NCBI GenBank assembly: GCA_964621905.1
Contig: CAZUNG010000015.1
Location: 6,972 to 70,971 of the forward strand
Reading direction: 5' to 3'
Source: Ruminococcus_G sp964621905
Lineage (GTDB): Bacteria > Bacillota > Clostridia > Lachnospirales > Lachnospiraceae
Length of the DNA stretch: 64,000 nt
Within the stretch, counting starts at the first letter, position 1, and each line of letters opens with the position of its first letter. The notes under the pieces are model-generated. The model was not told the DNA's origin. It searched no databases and worked only from the letters and a program-made list of their open reading frames with translations. The translations under genes were made by a program, and so were the position numbers. Positions 1 through 8,650 of the stretch are shown in pieces.

Positions 1-255
1 CTGCAGCCGGTTTCCGCAAACTTTTTTACATCGATTGGGAAAGCCGGAAAAGGTATCTTTCTGTCATTGACAAGACAGATCATCTTTCTGCTGCCGCTGA
101 TCATTATTCTGCCGATGTTCATGGGCATAGACGGCGTGATGTTCTCCGCTCCCATCGCAGATCTCATGGCCGCCGTACTGGTTATTTTCTTTATGCGCAA
201 AGAACTGAAGGAGCTGACAGTACTGGAAGCGTCAGAAAAAATAGAAGCGGCTTAA
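1..255 (+). CDS. MATE family efflux transporter, C-terminal end (partial)
   Basis: The frame is open from base 1 and ends at a TAA at 253-255, so only about the last 84 residues are present. They contain a hydrophobic helix (around IIFLLPLIIILPMF), a loop with MGIDGVMFSAPIADL, and a last membrane segment followed by a charged tail (FMRKELKEL). The GIDG..FSAPIAD pattern and RKELK ending are typical of the last helices of MATE (NorM/DinF) drug/sodium antiporters of Firmicutes. The role would be export of cationic compounds across the membrane. The start, and therefore substrate type and regulation, lie outside the window. A strong hairpin follows 30 bases downstream. Confidence 0.8.
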   Translation: MQPVSANFFTSIGKAGKGIFLSLTRQIIFLLPLIIILPMFMGIDGVMFSAPIADLMAAVLVIFFMRKELKELTVLEASEKIEAA

Positions 256-284
256 TTTTTAAACAATATTCCAAATCCGGAGGG

Positions 285-329
285 TAACAGGATTCATATA
301 ACTAATGTAAGCTTATATGAATCCTGTTA
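285..329 (+). terminator. Terminator after the MATE gene
   Basis: A perfect 16-bp inverted repeat (285-300 with 314-329, arms TAACAGGATTCATATA) has a 13-base loop and is followed by TTTATT. It sits 30 bases after the stop codon. The arms are AT-rich and fully symmetric, so an operator role cannot be excluded. Confidence 0.75.
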
Positions 330-476
330 TTTTATTCCATTTTTCGACCTGAAAGTTAAGATTATGCTATTTTTCGACAAGAAAAGCAAATGTTGTCTGT
401 ATTAATGAGTGTTAATATAGGAATATCAAAAAGATTTGCCGGCAGAACTTTACAAAAAAAGAAGGGGATAGTTACT

Positions 477-1559
477 ATGAAGAAACGATTAACAACGAGC
501 GTACTGGCATTTGCCATGGCAGCGATAACACTGACAGGAAGCCTGACCGGATGCGGCAGTTCCCAAAAAAAGACAGAGGAACCGGCAAATGCCACCGAAG
601 AAGCAGCTGAAAAAACGGATCCTGATGCAGCAGGTGAAGAGCAGTCCTCCGGAGAAGACACACAGCCTTCCGACCATACCTTCCGGGTTGGTTTTGTAAA
701 TATCGATGATGGTGATACAAACTGTTATCCTGCAATGATGAACTTCAAGGCTTACGTTGAAAGTGAAGAATTTGCAAAAGCAGTGGGGGCAGACAAAGTT
801 GAGGCGTTAACCGCAGATTCTGCTCTCGATATCGAGAAACAGACAACGAACGTGGAGACAATCTTAACCAAAGGTGTCGATATGATGTTTATCATTGGTG
901 TCGACACGGAGGGCAATACAACTTCCGTGGAAACGTGCAACAAAGAAGGGATTCCCGTGTTTATGGTGGGGACGGAAGCCTCGGGGGGCGAATGGAAATT
1001 CGTCGGATTTGACGAGACAGAACTCGGCAGATACCAAGGTGAATGGTGTGTTGAGAATCTCCCAGAAAATTCCAATATCTGTTATGTGGAAGGAACACCC
1101 GGACGTGAGGCTGCCGTTATGCGTAAACAGGGGTTTATGGATGCAATCGCAGAGCGGGATGATCTGAATCTGCTGTCAAGCCAGACCGGAGAATTTTCCA
1201 CAGAAGATTCCATGCGTGTTACAGAAGACTGGATTCTCAAATATGGCGATGACATCGACTGTATCGTCGCGCCTGACAACTTTTCCATCCTCGGTGTATG
1301 TGAAGCATTAAAAGCAGCTGGAATGACGGATGTCATCACGTGTGGTGTCGTCGGCAACAGAGACGACGCCGAACAGATCAAGCAGGGAAATGAAAGCTAT
1401 GGCGTCTTCGTATACTGGCCAATGATCGGAAATCTCTGCGGAGAGATCGCACAAAAAGTTTATCTCGGCGAAGAAGTCCAGGAGCGGACAAATATTGAAT
1501 TATTCCATATGACTTCCGAAAACTGTGACGAATTACTCGATGAGTATGTCCCGAAATAA
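477..1559 (+). CDS. Sugar ABC transporter substrate-binding lipoprotein (orphan)
   Basis: A 360-residue extracellular solute-binding protein of the ribose/galactose type (periplasmic binding protein domain 4-like). The ATG at 477 is chosen because AAGGGGAT precedes it and the protein then begins with a lipoprotein signal (MKKRLTTS..., lipobox LTGC near residue 24). An upstream in-frame ATG at 390 would put 29 unsuitable residues before the signal. An acidic low-complexity linker (about residues 27-60) joins the lipid anchor to the binding domain, which starts near TFRVGFVNIDDGD. No permease or ATPase lies beside it. It converges on the rbs operon across a shared terminator, so it either feeds a distant transporter or works with a sensor. 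The ligand is unknown. Confidence 0.85.
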   Translation: MKKRLTTSVLAFAMAAITLTGSLTGCGSSQKKTEEPANATEEAAEKTDPDAAGEEQSSGEDTQPSDHTFRVGFVNIDDGDTNCYPAMMNFKAYVESEEFAKAVGADKVEALTADSALDIEKQTTNVETILTKGVDMMFIIGVDTEGNTTSVETCNKEGIPVFMVGTEASGGEWKFVGFDETELGRYQGEWCVENLPENSNICYVEGTPGREAAVMRKQGFMDAIAERDDLNLLSSQTGEFSTEDSMRVTEDWILKYGDDIDCIVAPDNFSILGVCEALKAAGMTDVITCGVVGNRDDAEQIKQGNESYGVFVYWPMIGNLCGEIAQKVYLGEEVQERTNIELFHMTSENCDELLDEYVPK

Positions 1560-1575
1560 AACAATTACCTATAAA

Positions 1576-1614
1576 GAAGACCTCCCTTAACACAGCAGTT
1601 TAAGGGAGGTCTTC
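1576..1614. terminator. Bidirectional terminator between the orphan binding protein and rbsB
   Basis: A 15-bp perfect stem (1576-1590 with 1600-1614, arms GAAGACCTCCCTTAA) and 9-base loop lie between two convergent genes, 16 bases after one stop and 9 bases from the other. Confidence 0.85.
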
Positions 1615-1623
1615 ATATGATGC

Positions 1624-2544
1624 TTATTTGATCAATTCTACTTCTACCGGAAGTGTTTTCTCAACCGTCTCACCGGCGATCAGTTTCATCGCTGTATCCA
1701 CAGCCGTCTCACCCATAAGTTCCGGCTTTTGTGCCACCGTTGCCGCCATTTTTCCCGCTTTGACAGCTGCCACCGCATCATCTGTGGCATCGAATCCAAC
1801 CACTTTGATATCTTTTCCTGATGCTGCAATTGCCTCCACAGCGCCCAGGGCCATCTCGTCATTATGCGCAAACACACCTTTGATAGCAGAATCAGACTGC
1901 AGAATGTTTTCCATAACTGTCAGTCCCTCGGCACGGTTAAAGTTTGCCGACTGACTGGTGACAACTTCCAGCGCAGTATCCGCCGCTTCATGGAATCCGG
2001 CTCCCCTGTCGATCGTCGCGGAAGCGCCCGGCACTCCTTCGATCTCTGCGGCCTTGGCCCCTTCACCGATCAGCTCAATCAGATACTCTGTCGCCATCTT
2101 TGCCCCGGCCACATTGTCAGAAGCGATCTGACAGTCCACTTCCACGCCATTTACCACGCGGTCCACAGAGATAACTTTTATGCCTTTTGATACTGCATTC
2201 TGCACTGCCGGCGCCACCGCATCGGAATCCACGGGGTTTACAATCAAAACACTTACATTTCTTGAAATCAGATCTTCGATATCACTCGTCTGTTTAGCCG
2301 CATCATCACTCGCATCCACCACAACCAGCTTGACGTCTTCTTCTTCGGCTTTCGCTTTCGCGCCGTCAGCCAGCGATACAAAAAAAGGATTGTTTAGTGT
2401 CGATACCGAAAATCCTATGGCACCGCTGCCGCCCCCGCTCTGGGCCGCATCGCCCTCTCCGTCGATCGTGATGGCGTTACACCCTGCCAATCCGGTCAGC
2501 ATGCAGACTGCAGCGAGCAAACCTGCTATTTTCTTTATTTTCAT
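1624..2544 (-). CDS. rbsB: D-ribose-binding lipoprotein RbsB
   Basis: A 306-residue sugar-binding protein, last gene of the ribose operon. The ATG at 2544 is preferred over an in-frame ATG at 2592 because AAAAGGAG lies just before it and the signal peptide (MKIKKIAGLLAAVCMLTGLAGC, lipobox LAGC at residues 17-20) starts there. The mature domain shows RbsB hallmarks: IGFSVSTLNNPFF, KLVVVDASDD, NPVDSDAVAPAV, ISVDRVVNG and GVFAHNDEMALGA. It captures ribose outside the membrane and delivers it to RbsC/RbsA. It begins 19 bases after rbsC. A short linker rich in Gly and Ser after the lipid-anchored Cys is typical of Gram-positive binding proteins. Confidence 0.95.
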   Translation of the reverse strand: MKIKKIAGLLAAVCMLTGLAGCNAITIDGEGDAAQSGGGSGAIGFSVSTLNNPFFVSLADGAKAKAEEEDVKLVVVDASDDAAKQTSDIEDLISRNVSVLIVNPVDSDAVAPAVQNAVSKGIKVISVDRVVNGVEVDCQIASDNVAGAKMATEYLIELIGEGAKAAEIEGVPGASATIDRGAGFHEAADTALEVVTSQSANFNRAEGLTVMENILQSDSAIKGVFAHNDEMALGAVEAIAASGKDIKVVGFDATDDAVAAVKAGKMAATVAQKPELMGETAVDTAMKLIAGETVEKTLPVEVELIK

Positions 2545-2563
2545 GACTCTTCTCCTTTTACTC

Positions 2564-3505
2564 TTAACGTTTCCGGTCAGACAATACCGCAACCAGAATT
2601 ACCAGTCCCTTGATGACATCCTGATAGTAAGAGGATACACCGAGAATGTTCAGACCATTATTCAGGACCGCAATGATCAGGACACCAATAAAGGTACCAT
2701 ATATTTTTCCGCGTCCGCCGCTCATGCTGGTACCGCCGAGTGCTACTGCCGCAATGGCATCCAGCTCGTACCCGTCACCCAAAGTCGGCTGCGCAGATCC
2801 CAGCCTCGACAGCAGGATCAGACCAGAAAGTGCCGCCATGAATCCAGAGATTGCATATGCGATAATCTTTGTCTTATGAATATTGATACCTGCCAGTTTT
2901 GCGCATTTCCAGTTGCTTCCCGTGGCATACACGGCACGTCCAAACGTCGTCTTATTCAGCAGGAAGAAAAATGCGATAAAGATAAGTACCAGCAAAATTA
3001 CGGGGATCGGAATGCGGTAAAAGTTACCCTTTCCAATCAGTTTCAAAACAAAGCTGTCCCCCAGATTGGAGATCGGTTTTCCATTTGTGAAGATCATGGT
3101 AAGCCCCCGGTAAACCGTCATCGTGATCAGCGTTGCGATAAACGGCTGCAGTCTTCCCTTCGTCACCAGAAGCCCGCTCACAATGCCAAGTGCCGTACCG
3201 ATCACAAGCGCTCCGATCATAGCCGCCCCGGCAGGCACTCCCGCCGCAATCATTCCCGCACAGAGCGCAGTGCTAAGGGCCAGTACAGATCCCACGGACA
3301 AATCAATCGCATCCGTCAGAATAACGCATGTCATGCCAAACGCAATCAGGCCGTTGATCGATGACTGCCGCAGGAGTGATAAAAAATTGCTCCATGTACG
3401 GAATTCAGGGCTGACTACACTGATTCCTATGATCAGGATGATCAGCGCGATCAATGCACCAAAGTCCTGTGCATGATTTAAAATACCTTTTTGATTGGAT
3501 TTCAT
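2564..3505 (-). CDS. rbsC: Ribose ABC transporter permease RbsC
   Basis: A 313-residue integral membrane protein of the RbsC/XylH (BPD_transp_2) family with about nine to ten hydrophobic segments. It carries the conserved motifs ITDAIDLSVGSVLAL (near residue 63) and the cytoplasmic coupling region ALGGTSMSGGRG (near residue 260), which contacts the ATPase. AGGAGG precedes the ATG. The start overlaps the rbsA stop in an ATGA junction (3502-3505), so translation is probably coupled. It forms the ribose channel with RbsA. Confidence 0.95.
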   Translation of the reverse strand: MKSNQKGILNHAQDFGALIALIILIIGISVVSPEFRTWSNFLSLLRQSSINGLIAFGMTCVILTDAIDLSVGSVLALSTALCAGMIAAGVPAGAAMIGALVIGTALGIVSGLLVTKGRLQPFIATLITMTVYRGLTMIFTNGKPISNLGDSFVLKLIGKGNFYRIPIPVILLVLIFIAFFFLLNKTTFGRAVYATGSNWKCAKLAGINIHKTKIIAYAISGFMAALSGLILLSRLGSAQPTLGDGYELDAIAAVALGGTSMSGGRGKIYGTFIGVLIIAVLNNGLNILGVSSYYQDVIKGLVILVAVLSDRKR

Positions 3506-4989
3506 GATATTGTACCTCCTGTCGCCAATGTCATAATATTCTCCTGGTTCGCTTCTTTCTTACTGATGATTCCGCGAACCTCCCCCTCTCTCACGACCAT
3601 GATCCGGTCACTCATTCCGAGAACCTCCGGCAGCTCTGAAGATACCATAATAATCGCCACGCCTTTTGCAGCCAGTTCATTGATGATCGTATAAATCTCT
3701 TTTTTAGCTCCGATGTCCACACCCCGGGTGGGTTCATCCAGAATCAAAATCCTGGGATTCGTGTAAATCCACTTGGCAAATACCACCTTCTGCTGATTTC
3801 CGCCGCTTAAATTATTACATTCATGCTCCGGTCCAAAACACTTGATATGAAGTTCCTCAATACCTTTGGCAACCAGATCCCGTTCTTTCTTTTTATACAT
3901 TACCCTGTGGTTCGATATTCTGGACAGATTGGCAAGGGCAATATTCTTTTCAATGCTCTCTTCCAGCATCAGTCCCTCCACTTTCCTGTCCTCCGTGATA
4001 AATCCGATGCCGCATTTCATCGCCTGGATGGGCGACTTAATATGCGCCTGTTTTCCTTCAATCTCAACTGATCCTTTTTCATAGGAGAGATTCCCAAAGA
4101 TCGCCTGCATGATCTCCGTCCTCCCGGCGCCCATCAGTCCGGATACCCCCAGAATTTCTCCTGCCCGGACTTCAAAGTTCACATCCTGAAACACGCCTTC
4201 TTTCGTCAGACCCTTCACTTTCAATACCGTCTCACCGATGTTACTGTTCCGCGCAGGATAACGCTCACCGATTTCACGTCCGATCATCATCTTGACAATC
4301 TCATTCATATTCGTCTCCGGTATATGCTTCGTTCCCACGTAAGTCCCGTCTCTCAACACACTGATCCGGTCACACAACTCAAAGATTTCCTCCATACGGT
4401 GAGAAATGTAAACGATTGAAACCCCCGCTTTTCGAAGTGACTGTATCACTTCAAAAAGCACCAGCGTCTCACTCTGTGTCAGCGCCGCTGTCGGTTCATC
4501 CATGATGATCACTTTCGCATCCACCATAAGCGCTTTGCAGATCTCGATCATCTGCTGCTGACCTACCGATAAGCTGGACATCACCTCTGCAGGTGATATA
4601 TGAACGCCGAGACGGTCAAGCGCCTCCACTGCCTTTTTCCTCATCGCCTTCTGGTCACAGAACCCGAATTTCGTCTTAATCTCTTTGCCCATAAACAGGT
4701 TCTCTTCCACTGTCAGATCAAACAAAACATTCAGTTCCTGATGTATGAATACAATCCCCGCCTTCTCGGCTTCCTGAGGGTTTTTGTAATGGACTTCCTT
4801 TCCATCTACCAGAATGGTACCGGCATCTTTTGTGTAAACTCCGGTCAGGATCTTCATAAGTGTTGATTTTCCCGCGCCGTTTTCGCCCATCAGTGCATGA
4901 ACCTCACCATCACCCAGGACAAAACCGGCATCCTTCAAAACCTGATTTCCCCCGAACGATTTATCAATTCCTTTCATCTCAATCTGCAT
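3502..4989 (-). CDS. rbsA: Ribose ABC transporter ATP-binding protein RbsA
   Basis: A 495-residue protein with two fused ATPase domains, as in all RbsA/MglA/XylG proteins. The first domain has Walker A GENGAGKST (residues 36-44), signature LSVGQQQ and Walker B VIIMDEPTAAL. The second has the degenerate Walker A GLMGAGRTE, signature LSGGNQQKV and Walker B ILILDEPTRGVD. It powers ribose import through RbsC. GGGAGG lies before the ATG. It follows rbsD by 23 bases and overlaps rbsC by 4 bases. Length and motif order are those of the family. Confidence 0.96.
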   Translation of the reverse strand: MQIEMKGIDKSFGGNQVLKDAGFVLGDGEVHALMGENGAGKSTLMKILTGVYTKDAGTILVDGKEVHYKNPQEAEKAGIVFIHQELNVLFDLTVEENLFMGKEIKTKFGFCDQKAMRKKAVEALDRLGVHISPAEVMSSLSVGQQQMIEICKALMVDAKVIIMDEPTAALTQSETLVLFEVIQSLRKAGVSIVYISHRMEEIFELCDRISVLRDGTYVGTKHIPETNMNEIVKMMIGREIGERYPARNSNIGETVLKVKGLTKEGVFQDVNFEVRAGEILGVSGLMGAGRTEIMQAIFGNLSYEKGSVEIEGKQAHIKSPIQAMKCGIGFITEDRKVEGLMLEESIEKNIALANLSRISNHRVMYKKKERDLVAKGIEELHIKCFGPEHECNNLSGGNQQKVVFAKWIYTNPRILILDEPTRGVDIGAKKEIYTIINELAAKGVAIIMVSSELPEVLGMSDRIMVVREGEVRGIISKKEANQENIMTLATGGTIS

Positions 4990-5012
4990 GTTCTATGCCT
5001 CCCTTTTCATTT

Positions 5013-5420
5013 TCAGAACAAGCAGCCAGACTGCAGGATAATGTTGGCATAAGCCGTAGTCTCACCTGTGCGGATAACCGCCCTGCACGTTTTCGTCTGC
5101 TTTTTCAGTTCCTGATGACTCACATACTCTATCTCGCAGGGATTGTCCATGCTGCCCACCAATTTTAGTATATCCTCCAGCATCCCGGGGCTGTGTTCTT
5201 TTATTTCTTCAGCCAATATTACTTTTTCAATTTTCATATCGCCTGCCACTTCACGCAGCACTTCCATAAATCCAGGCATACCAAACTTCACTACCAGGTC
5301 GATCCTTTCCGTCTCATCCGGCACCGGAAGTCCGCAGTCCCCCACAGCCAGCGTATCCGTATGCCCCATGTAAGAAAGGACTCTGGAGATGTCACTGTTT
5401 AAAATTCCGTTTTTCTTCAT
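5013..5420 (-). CDS. rbsD: D-ribose pyranase RbsD
   Basis: A 135-residue protein that interconverts the pyranose and furanose forms of ribose so that ribokinase receives the furanose. The start MKKNGILNSDISRVL is characteristic, and the active-site His20 and Asp28 are present in MGHTDTLAVGDCGLP. The C-terminal IRTGETTAYANIIL strand is also typical. It starts 3 bases after the rbsK stop, with its ribosome binding site inside the end of rbsK. Confidence 0.95.
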   Translation of the reverse strand: MKKNGILNSDISRVLSYMGHTDTLAVGDCGLPVPDETERIDLVVKFGMPGFMEVLREVAGDMKIEKVILAEEIKEHSPGMLEDILKLVGSMDNPCEIEYVSHQELKKQTKTCRAVIRTGETTAYANIILQSGCLF

Positions 5421-5423
5421 GAT

Positions 5424-6314
5424 CTATACTCCCATTTCTCTGATCACTTCTTCATAAGTCGGCATACCGCCCTGCGCACCAAATTTTTCCGTGGAAAGGC
5501 CGGCAGCAGTATTTGCAAAGCGCAGTGCCTCTTCCATGTTCCTGCCTTCTGTTATGGCGACAGTGAAAGCACCGTTCAGAGTGTCGCCTGCCCCTGTTGT
5601 ATCTACAACTTTCGATGTTCTCGCAGGTACCAGGATCGCGTTCCCGTTCTTCAGGCACGTTCCAACTCCGCGTGATCCCTGTGTGATCACCAGTTTCTCC
5701 GGATAGGCCTTTAAAAGCTCTTCAAAGGAACGGTCCTCTCCAAACAGGATCACTGCCTCATGCTCGTTAGGCGTAAGATAAGTCACCTTCTCCAGAATAT
5801 CCTGTCTTACCGGTCTGGCAGGCGCCGGGTTCAATACAACCTTGACCCCGTTTGCAGCGCAGAGTTCTGCGACATATTCAACCGTATCCTGCGGAATTTC
5901 ATGCTGAAGCAGCACAATCCCGCATTCCAGCAGGGAATCTTTGATCCCGTTTATATAATCAATGTCCACACAGTCATTCGTCCCCGCCACCACAATGATT
6001 GTATTGTCATTCTCACCAACCGTGATGATCGCAAGTCCCGTGGGTACCCCTTTCACGGTTCTGATATGCTGCGTTTTAACACCCATGTTCTCAAGATTCC
6101 TGACAAGACTTTCCCCGGCAGCATCATCGCCCACACATCCGAACATCTCTACATCTGCGCCTAACCTGGCCATCGCCACCGCCTGGTTTGCACCTTTTCC
6201 TCCGGGAATATACTTAAGGTCTTCGCCTTTTAACGTTTCGCCCTTCAGAGGGATTCTCTCAGCCCTGACGGTCATATCCATATTGATACTTCCCACTACT
6301 CCAATCTTTTTCAT
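5424..6314 (-). CDS. rbsK: Ribokinase RbsK
   Basis: A 296-residue PfkB-family kinase that makes ribose 5-phosphate with ATP. The N-terminal PfkB signature region PGGKGANQAVAMARLG (about residues 38-53) binds sugar. The C-terminal signature DTTGAGDTLNGAF (about residues 240-252) holds the anion hole and catalytic Asp. NPAPARP and LTPNEHEA are ribokinase-specific motifs. Its start overlaps the rbsR stop by 4 bases (ATGA), so it is translationally coupled to the regulator. The predicted site of action is the cytoplasm. Confidence 0.95.
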   Translation of the reverse strand: MKKIGVVGSINMDMTVRAERIPLKGETLKGEDLKYIPGGKGANQAVAMARLGADVEMFGCVGDDAAGESLVRNLENMGVKTQHIRTVKGVPTGLAIITVGENDNTIIVVAGTNDCVDIDYINGIKDSLLECGIVLLQHEIPQDTVEYVAELCAANGVKVVLNPAPARPVRQDILEKVTYLTPNEHEAVILFGEDRSFEELLKAYPEKLVITQGSRGVGTCLKNGNAILVPARTSKVVDTTGAGDTLNGAFTVAITEGRNMEEALRFANTAAGLSTEKFGAQGGMPTYEEVIREMGV

Positions 6315-7309
6315 ACTTTTCCCACACTCCTTCTCAAAGTCGTCTCCCGCTCTATCAGTTCCACTTCAAAGTGGTAACTGTCATCCGTCTTTTTCTTTTC
6401 AATATAATCAATCAGCACTTTTGCCGATGTCTCTCCCATACGGGAAATTGGCTGTGCGATGGTCGTCAGCTCCGGCGTCATAAGTTCACTTAAATTAATA
6501 TTATCGTAACCGATAATCTGAATATCATCCGGTACACGGTATCCTCTTTTTTTCAGAACCTTATAGACAGAAACTGCGACTATGTCATTTCCTGCGATAA
6601 TGCCGTCCACATCAGGGTATCGTTCGAGAAGCTCCTCTGTCCTGCTAAGACCTTCCTGAAAACTGTACCTGCAGTCCACAAAACGCGGAACAATGTTATG
6701 TTTACCACATACCGCAAGGTAACCTTCAAAACGCTTCCTTGCACTGGACAGCGCCTGATCGCCTCTCATATTGACAATGTTTCTGCAGCCGCATTTTAGC
6801 AGATGCTCCATCGCAAGACAGCCGCCCTGATAATGATCGGACTGAATATAAGCGATCTGATTGAGCGCCTTTACCTCTCTGTCAAGGATCACGACCGGAA
6901 CTCTGCACTTTTCTACACTTTCTTTGATTCCATCCTGGTTCGTCAGCAAAATAATACCGTCCGCATTCATTCTGCTCAGCAGATCAATATTATTCCTCTC
7001 TTTTTCCAGATCATTATTAGAATTACACAGCATCATCCGGTATCCTCTTTGATAGCTTTCTTTTTCGATGGCACTCGCCATTTCATTAAAAAAAGGATTC
7101 TGGATGTTTGGGAGTATTACACCGATGATTCTTGCTGACTTTTTATATAATGTCCTTGCTGTCTCGTTCGGTTTGAAACCGGTTTCATCTATGACCTTTA
7201 AAACCCTCTGCTTCTTCTCATCGTCAACCTTTGCCGTTCCATTCATAACTCTTGATACCGTTGATGGTGAAACCCCCGCCATCTTCGCAACATCTCTGAT
7301 ACTGATCAT
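6311..7309 (-). CDS. rbsR: LacI-family ribose operon repressor RbsR
   Basis: A repressor of about 332 residues. The ATG at 7309 is preferred because GGGGTG lies 6 bases upstream. A GTG at 7318 is in frame but overlaps that site. The N-terminus ISIRDVAKMAGVSPSTVSRVMNG is a LacI-type helix-turn-helix plus hinge. It is followed by a periplasmic-binding-protein-like effector domain (IIGVILPNIQNPFF, GYDNINLSELMTPELTTI). It is first in the operon, directly behind a palindromic operator at 7331-7346, so autorepression relieved by ribose is the natural reading. Confidence 0.93.
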   Translation of the reverse strand: MISIRDVAKMAGVSPSTVSRVMNGTAKVDDEKKQRVLKVIDETGFKPNETARTLYKKSARIIGVILPNIQNPFFNEMASAIEKESYQRGYRMMLCNSNNDLEKERNNIDLLSRMNADGIILLTNQDGIKESVEKCRVPVVILDREVKALNQIAYIQSDHYQGGCLAMEHLLKCGCRNIVNMRGDQALSSARKRFEGYLAVCGKHNIVPRFVDCRYSFQEGLSRTEELLERYPDVDGIIAGNDIVAVSVYKVLKKRGYRVPDDIQIIGYDNINLSELMTPELTTIAQPISRMGETSAKVLIDYIEKKKTDDSYHFEVELIERETTLRRSVGKV

Positions 7310-7330
7310 TTCTCTCACCCCGTTTCCGTT

Positions 7331-7346
7331 TTGAAACCCGTTTCAA
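7331..7346. promoter_or_regulatory. LacI-type operator for the rbs operon
   Basis: TTGAAACCCGTTTCAA is a 16-base near-perfect palindrome centred about 17 bases downstream of the -10 box. It matches the GAAAC..GTTTC architecture bound by LacI-family repressors. Binding here would block the start of transcription. Confidence 0.85.
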
Positions 7347-7355
7347 GTTGTTTTC

Positions 7356-7384
7356 ATTATAATCATTTTACAAAAACATGTCAA
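7356..7384 (-). promoter_or_regulatory. Sigma-A promoter of rbsRKDACB
   Basis: Consensus -35 TTGACA (7379-7384) and -10 TATAAT (7356-7361) on the minus strand are separated by exactly 17 bases. They lie just upstream of the operator and rbsR. Confidence 0.9.
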
Positions 7385-7495
7385 TAAAAATCGGCGTTTT
7401 CGTGCTTGTGAACAAATTTCCAGCAAATTGCTATTTTTATCCATATTTCTTTTGTCTATTATTCACAAAGCTACTTTACACCGAGAAAAAAGACC

Positions 7496-7527
7496 CGCCA
7501 GAGATCAGGTTCAGAACCTCTCTGGCG
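7496..7527 (-). terminator. Terminator after the dehydrogenase remnant
   Basis: The stem CGCCAGAG/CTCTGGCG (7496-7503 with 7520-7527) is followed on the minus strand by a T-run (AAAAAA at about 7485-7491 on plus). It lies about 40 bases after the stop of the truncated dehydrogenase gene. Confidence 0.7.
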
Positions 7528-7569
7528 AATCTTTTCTTCAAGACATATTCTTGTGTAACCTTTAATGAA

Positions 7570-7848
7570 TTACTCCTCTGACGGGTCAATATCAATCAGA
7601 ACCTTCATCGACGTCTCACGGTTCTCATCGATATACTCATAGGCATTCAGATATTGATCAAAAGGAAAATGCCGGCTCATCAATGGCGTCAGCTGGACTT
7701 TCCCCTCTCCAACCAGACGAATGGCATCCACATAATCCTCATGACGATACATCATTGTCGTATTTAAATCTAATTCATGGTCATTCAGCACCGCCAGATC
7801 TACATTTGCCATTTTTCCAAATACAGCAACCAAAATCTTTTCTGGCAT
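7570..7848 (-). pseudogene. Zinc-dependent alcohol/sorbitol dehydrogenase, C-terminal remnant
   Basis: About 92 residues survive, equal to the last quarter of a medium-chain dehydrogenase. Recognisable parts are the PEKILVAVFGK segment after the nucleotide-binding domain, the MMYRHEDYVDAIRLV helix, LTPLMSRHFPFDQYLNAYEYI and the final KVLIDIDP strand. The whole zinc-binding catalytic domain and GXGXXG motif are absent. Directly upstream the sequence changes, in a different frame, into a uroporphyrinogen decarboxylase-like gene, so the two are joined by a deletion. No ribosome binding site was seen for the fragment. A functional protein is unlikely. Confidence 0.8.
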
Positions 7849-8323
7849 TCCAGTCAGTTTTTGTCTCCAGGTCTTCCTGTCTTACGATCGGGTCAAAATA
7901 AAAACTGCCGCTCGGCATCTTGGCGCTCGGCGGATAATTCCTGTCCCCGCCTGCATATGCATAGAGTGCACCGTCATCCCCCACCGTATAGGCAAACTGC
8001 CCGCTTACCAGAACCTCTGTCCCGTCCGGCAATGTCCATCTTTTAAAATTCGTATTGGGCACACCGATTGTGTTCGTAATTCCCCAGACACCTACACAGT
8101 CAATCTGCAAAGCATCAATCAGATCCTGTTCCACCGCGCCGCACTGCAGAAGGGGATCAGTCAGTGTTATAATACGATCTTCCAGACCCAGCTTCTTTCG
8201 CAAATCCTTTAATGCCAGTGCATGAATCGTAGTCACTGGTGTTGAACCCAGATCAATCGGAACACGGTCTGTCACTTCATGATTCAAAGCTTTTCTTACA
8301 CGTTCTCTTGATGTCATTTTCAT
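7849..8323 (-). pseudogene. Uroporphyrinogen decarboxylase-like (MtaA/CmuA type) protein, N-terminal remnant
   Basis: From an ATG at 8323, with AGGAAAGG before it, the frame gives MKMTSRERVRKALNHEVTDRVPIDLG. This is the standard opening of URO-D-like methyltransferases found in sugar and aromatic catabolism clusters of Clostridia. About 157 residues (FKRWTLPDGTEVLV, GSFYFDP) are in family. After KTDWN the frame runs on into antisense-free but out-of-frame dehydrogenase DNA and stops, so roughly the C-terminal half is missing. A full member has about 330-400 residues. The divergent neighbour is a ROK regulator that may once have controlled it. Confidence 0.75.
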
Positions 8324-8344
8324 ATTTCCTTTCCTGAATATCAT

Positions 8345-8650
8345 CTACGCCTTTTATCTGTCTTGTTCCATATATTGCCAGTTATAAAAATAGGTTATGC
8401 AAAACGCTTTTTCTAAACTTATGAACTTATCTTACCCCTATTCATATCCATTGTCAATTAGCACTATTTCATAGATTATAATCCTATTTTTTTGTTAATC
8501 TTTACTAATGGTTTCTTTCGCGTATTTGCTTTATCATTAAACATATCAAATGATCCGTTTCAAAAACCCATTTTGTATAATTCTTTTATTCTTAAATTTT
8601 CAGACATAACAAAATAAAGGGATCGAAATTAAAGACAAAGGAATATAAGT
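8345..8650. other. Divergent intergenic region upstream of the ROK gene
   Basis: AT-rich, with no open frame supported by a ribosome binding site. A TATAAT at 8576-8581 (TTTTGTATAAT) is a plausible -10 for the plus-strand ROK/fructokinase pair. I see no good -35 and no clear operator palindrome. Confidence 0.4.

Noticed and set aside
2180..3364. A 394-residue plus-strand frame opposite rbsB/rbsC
   Set aside because: It has no ribosome binding site and its product is rich in Ser, Arg, Gln and His as expected of an antisense shadow. The opposite strand has unmistakable rbs genes.
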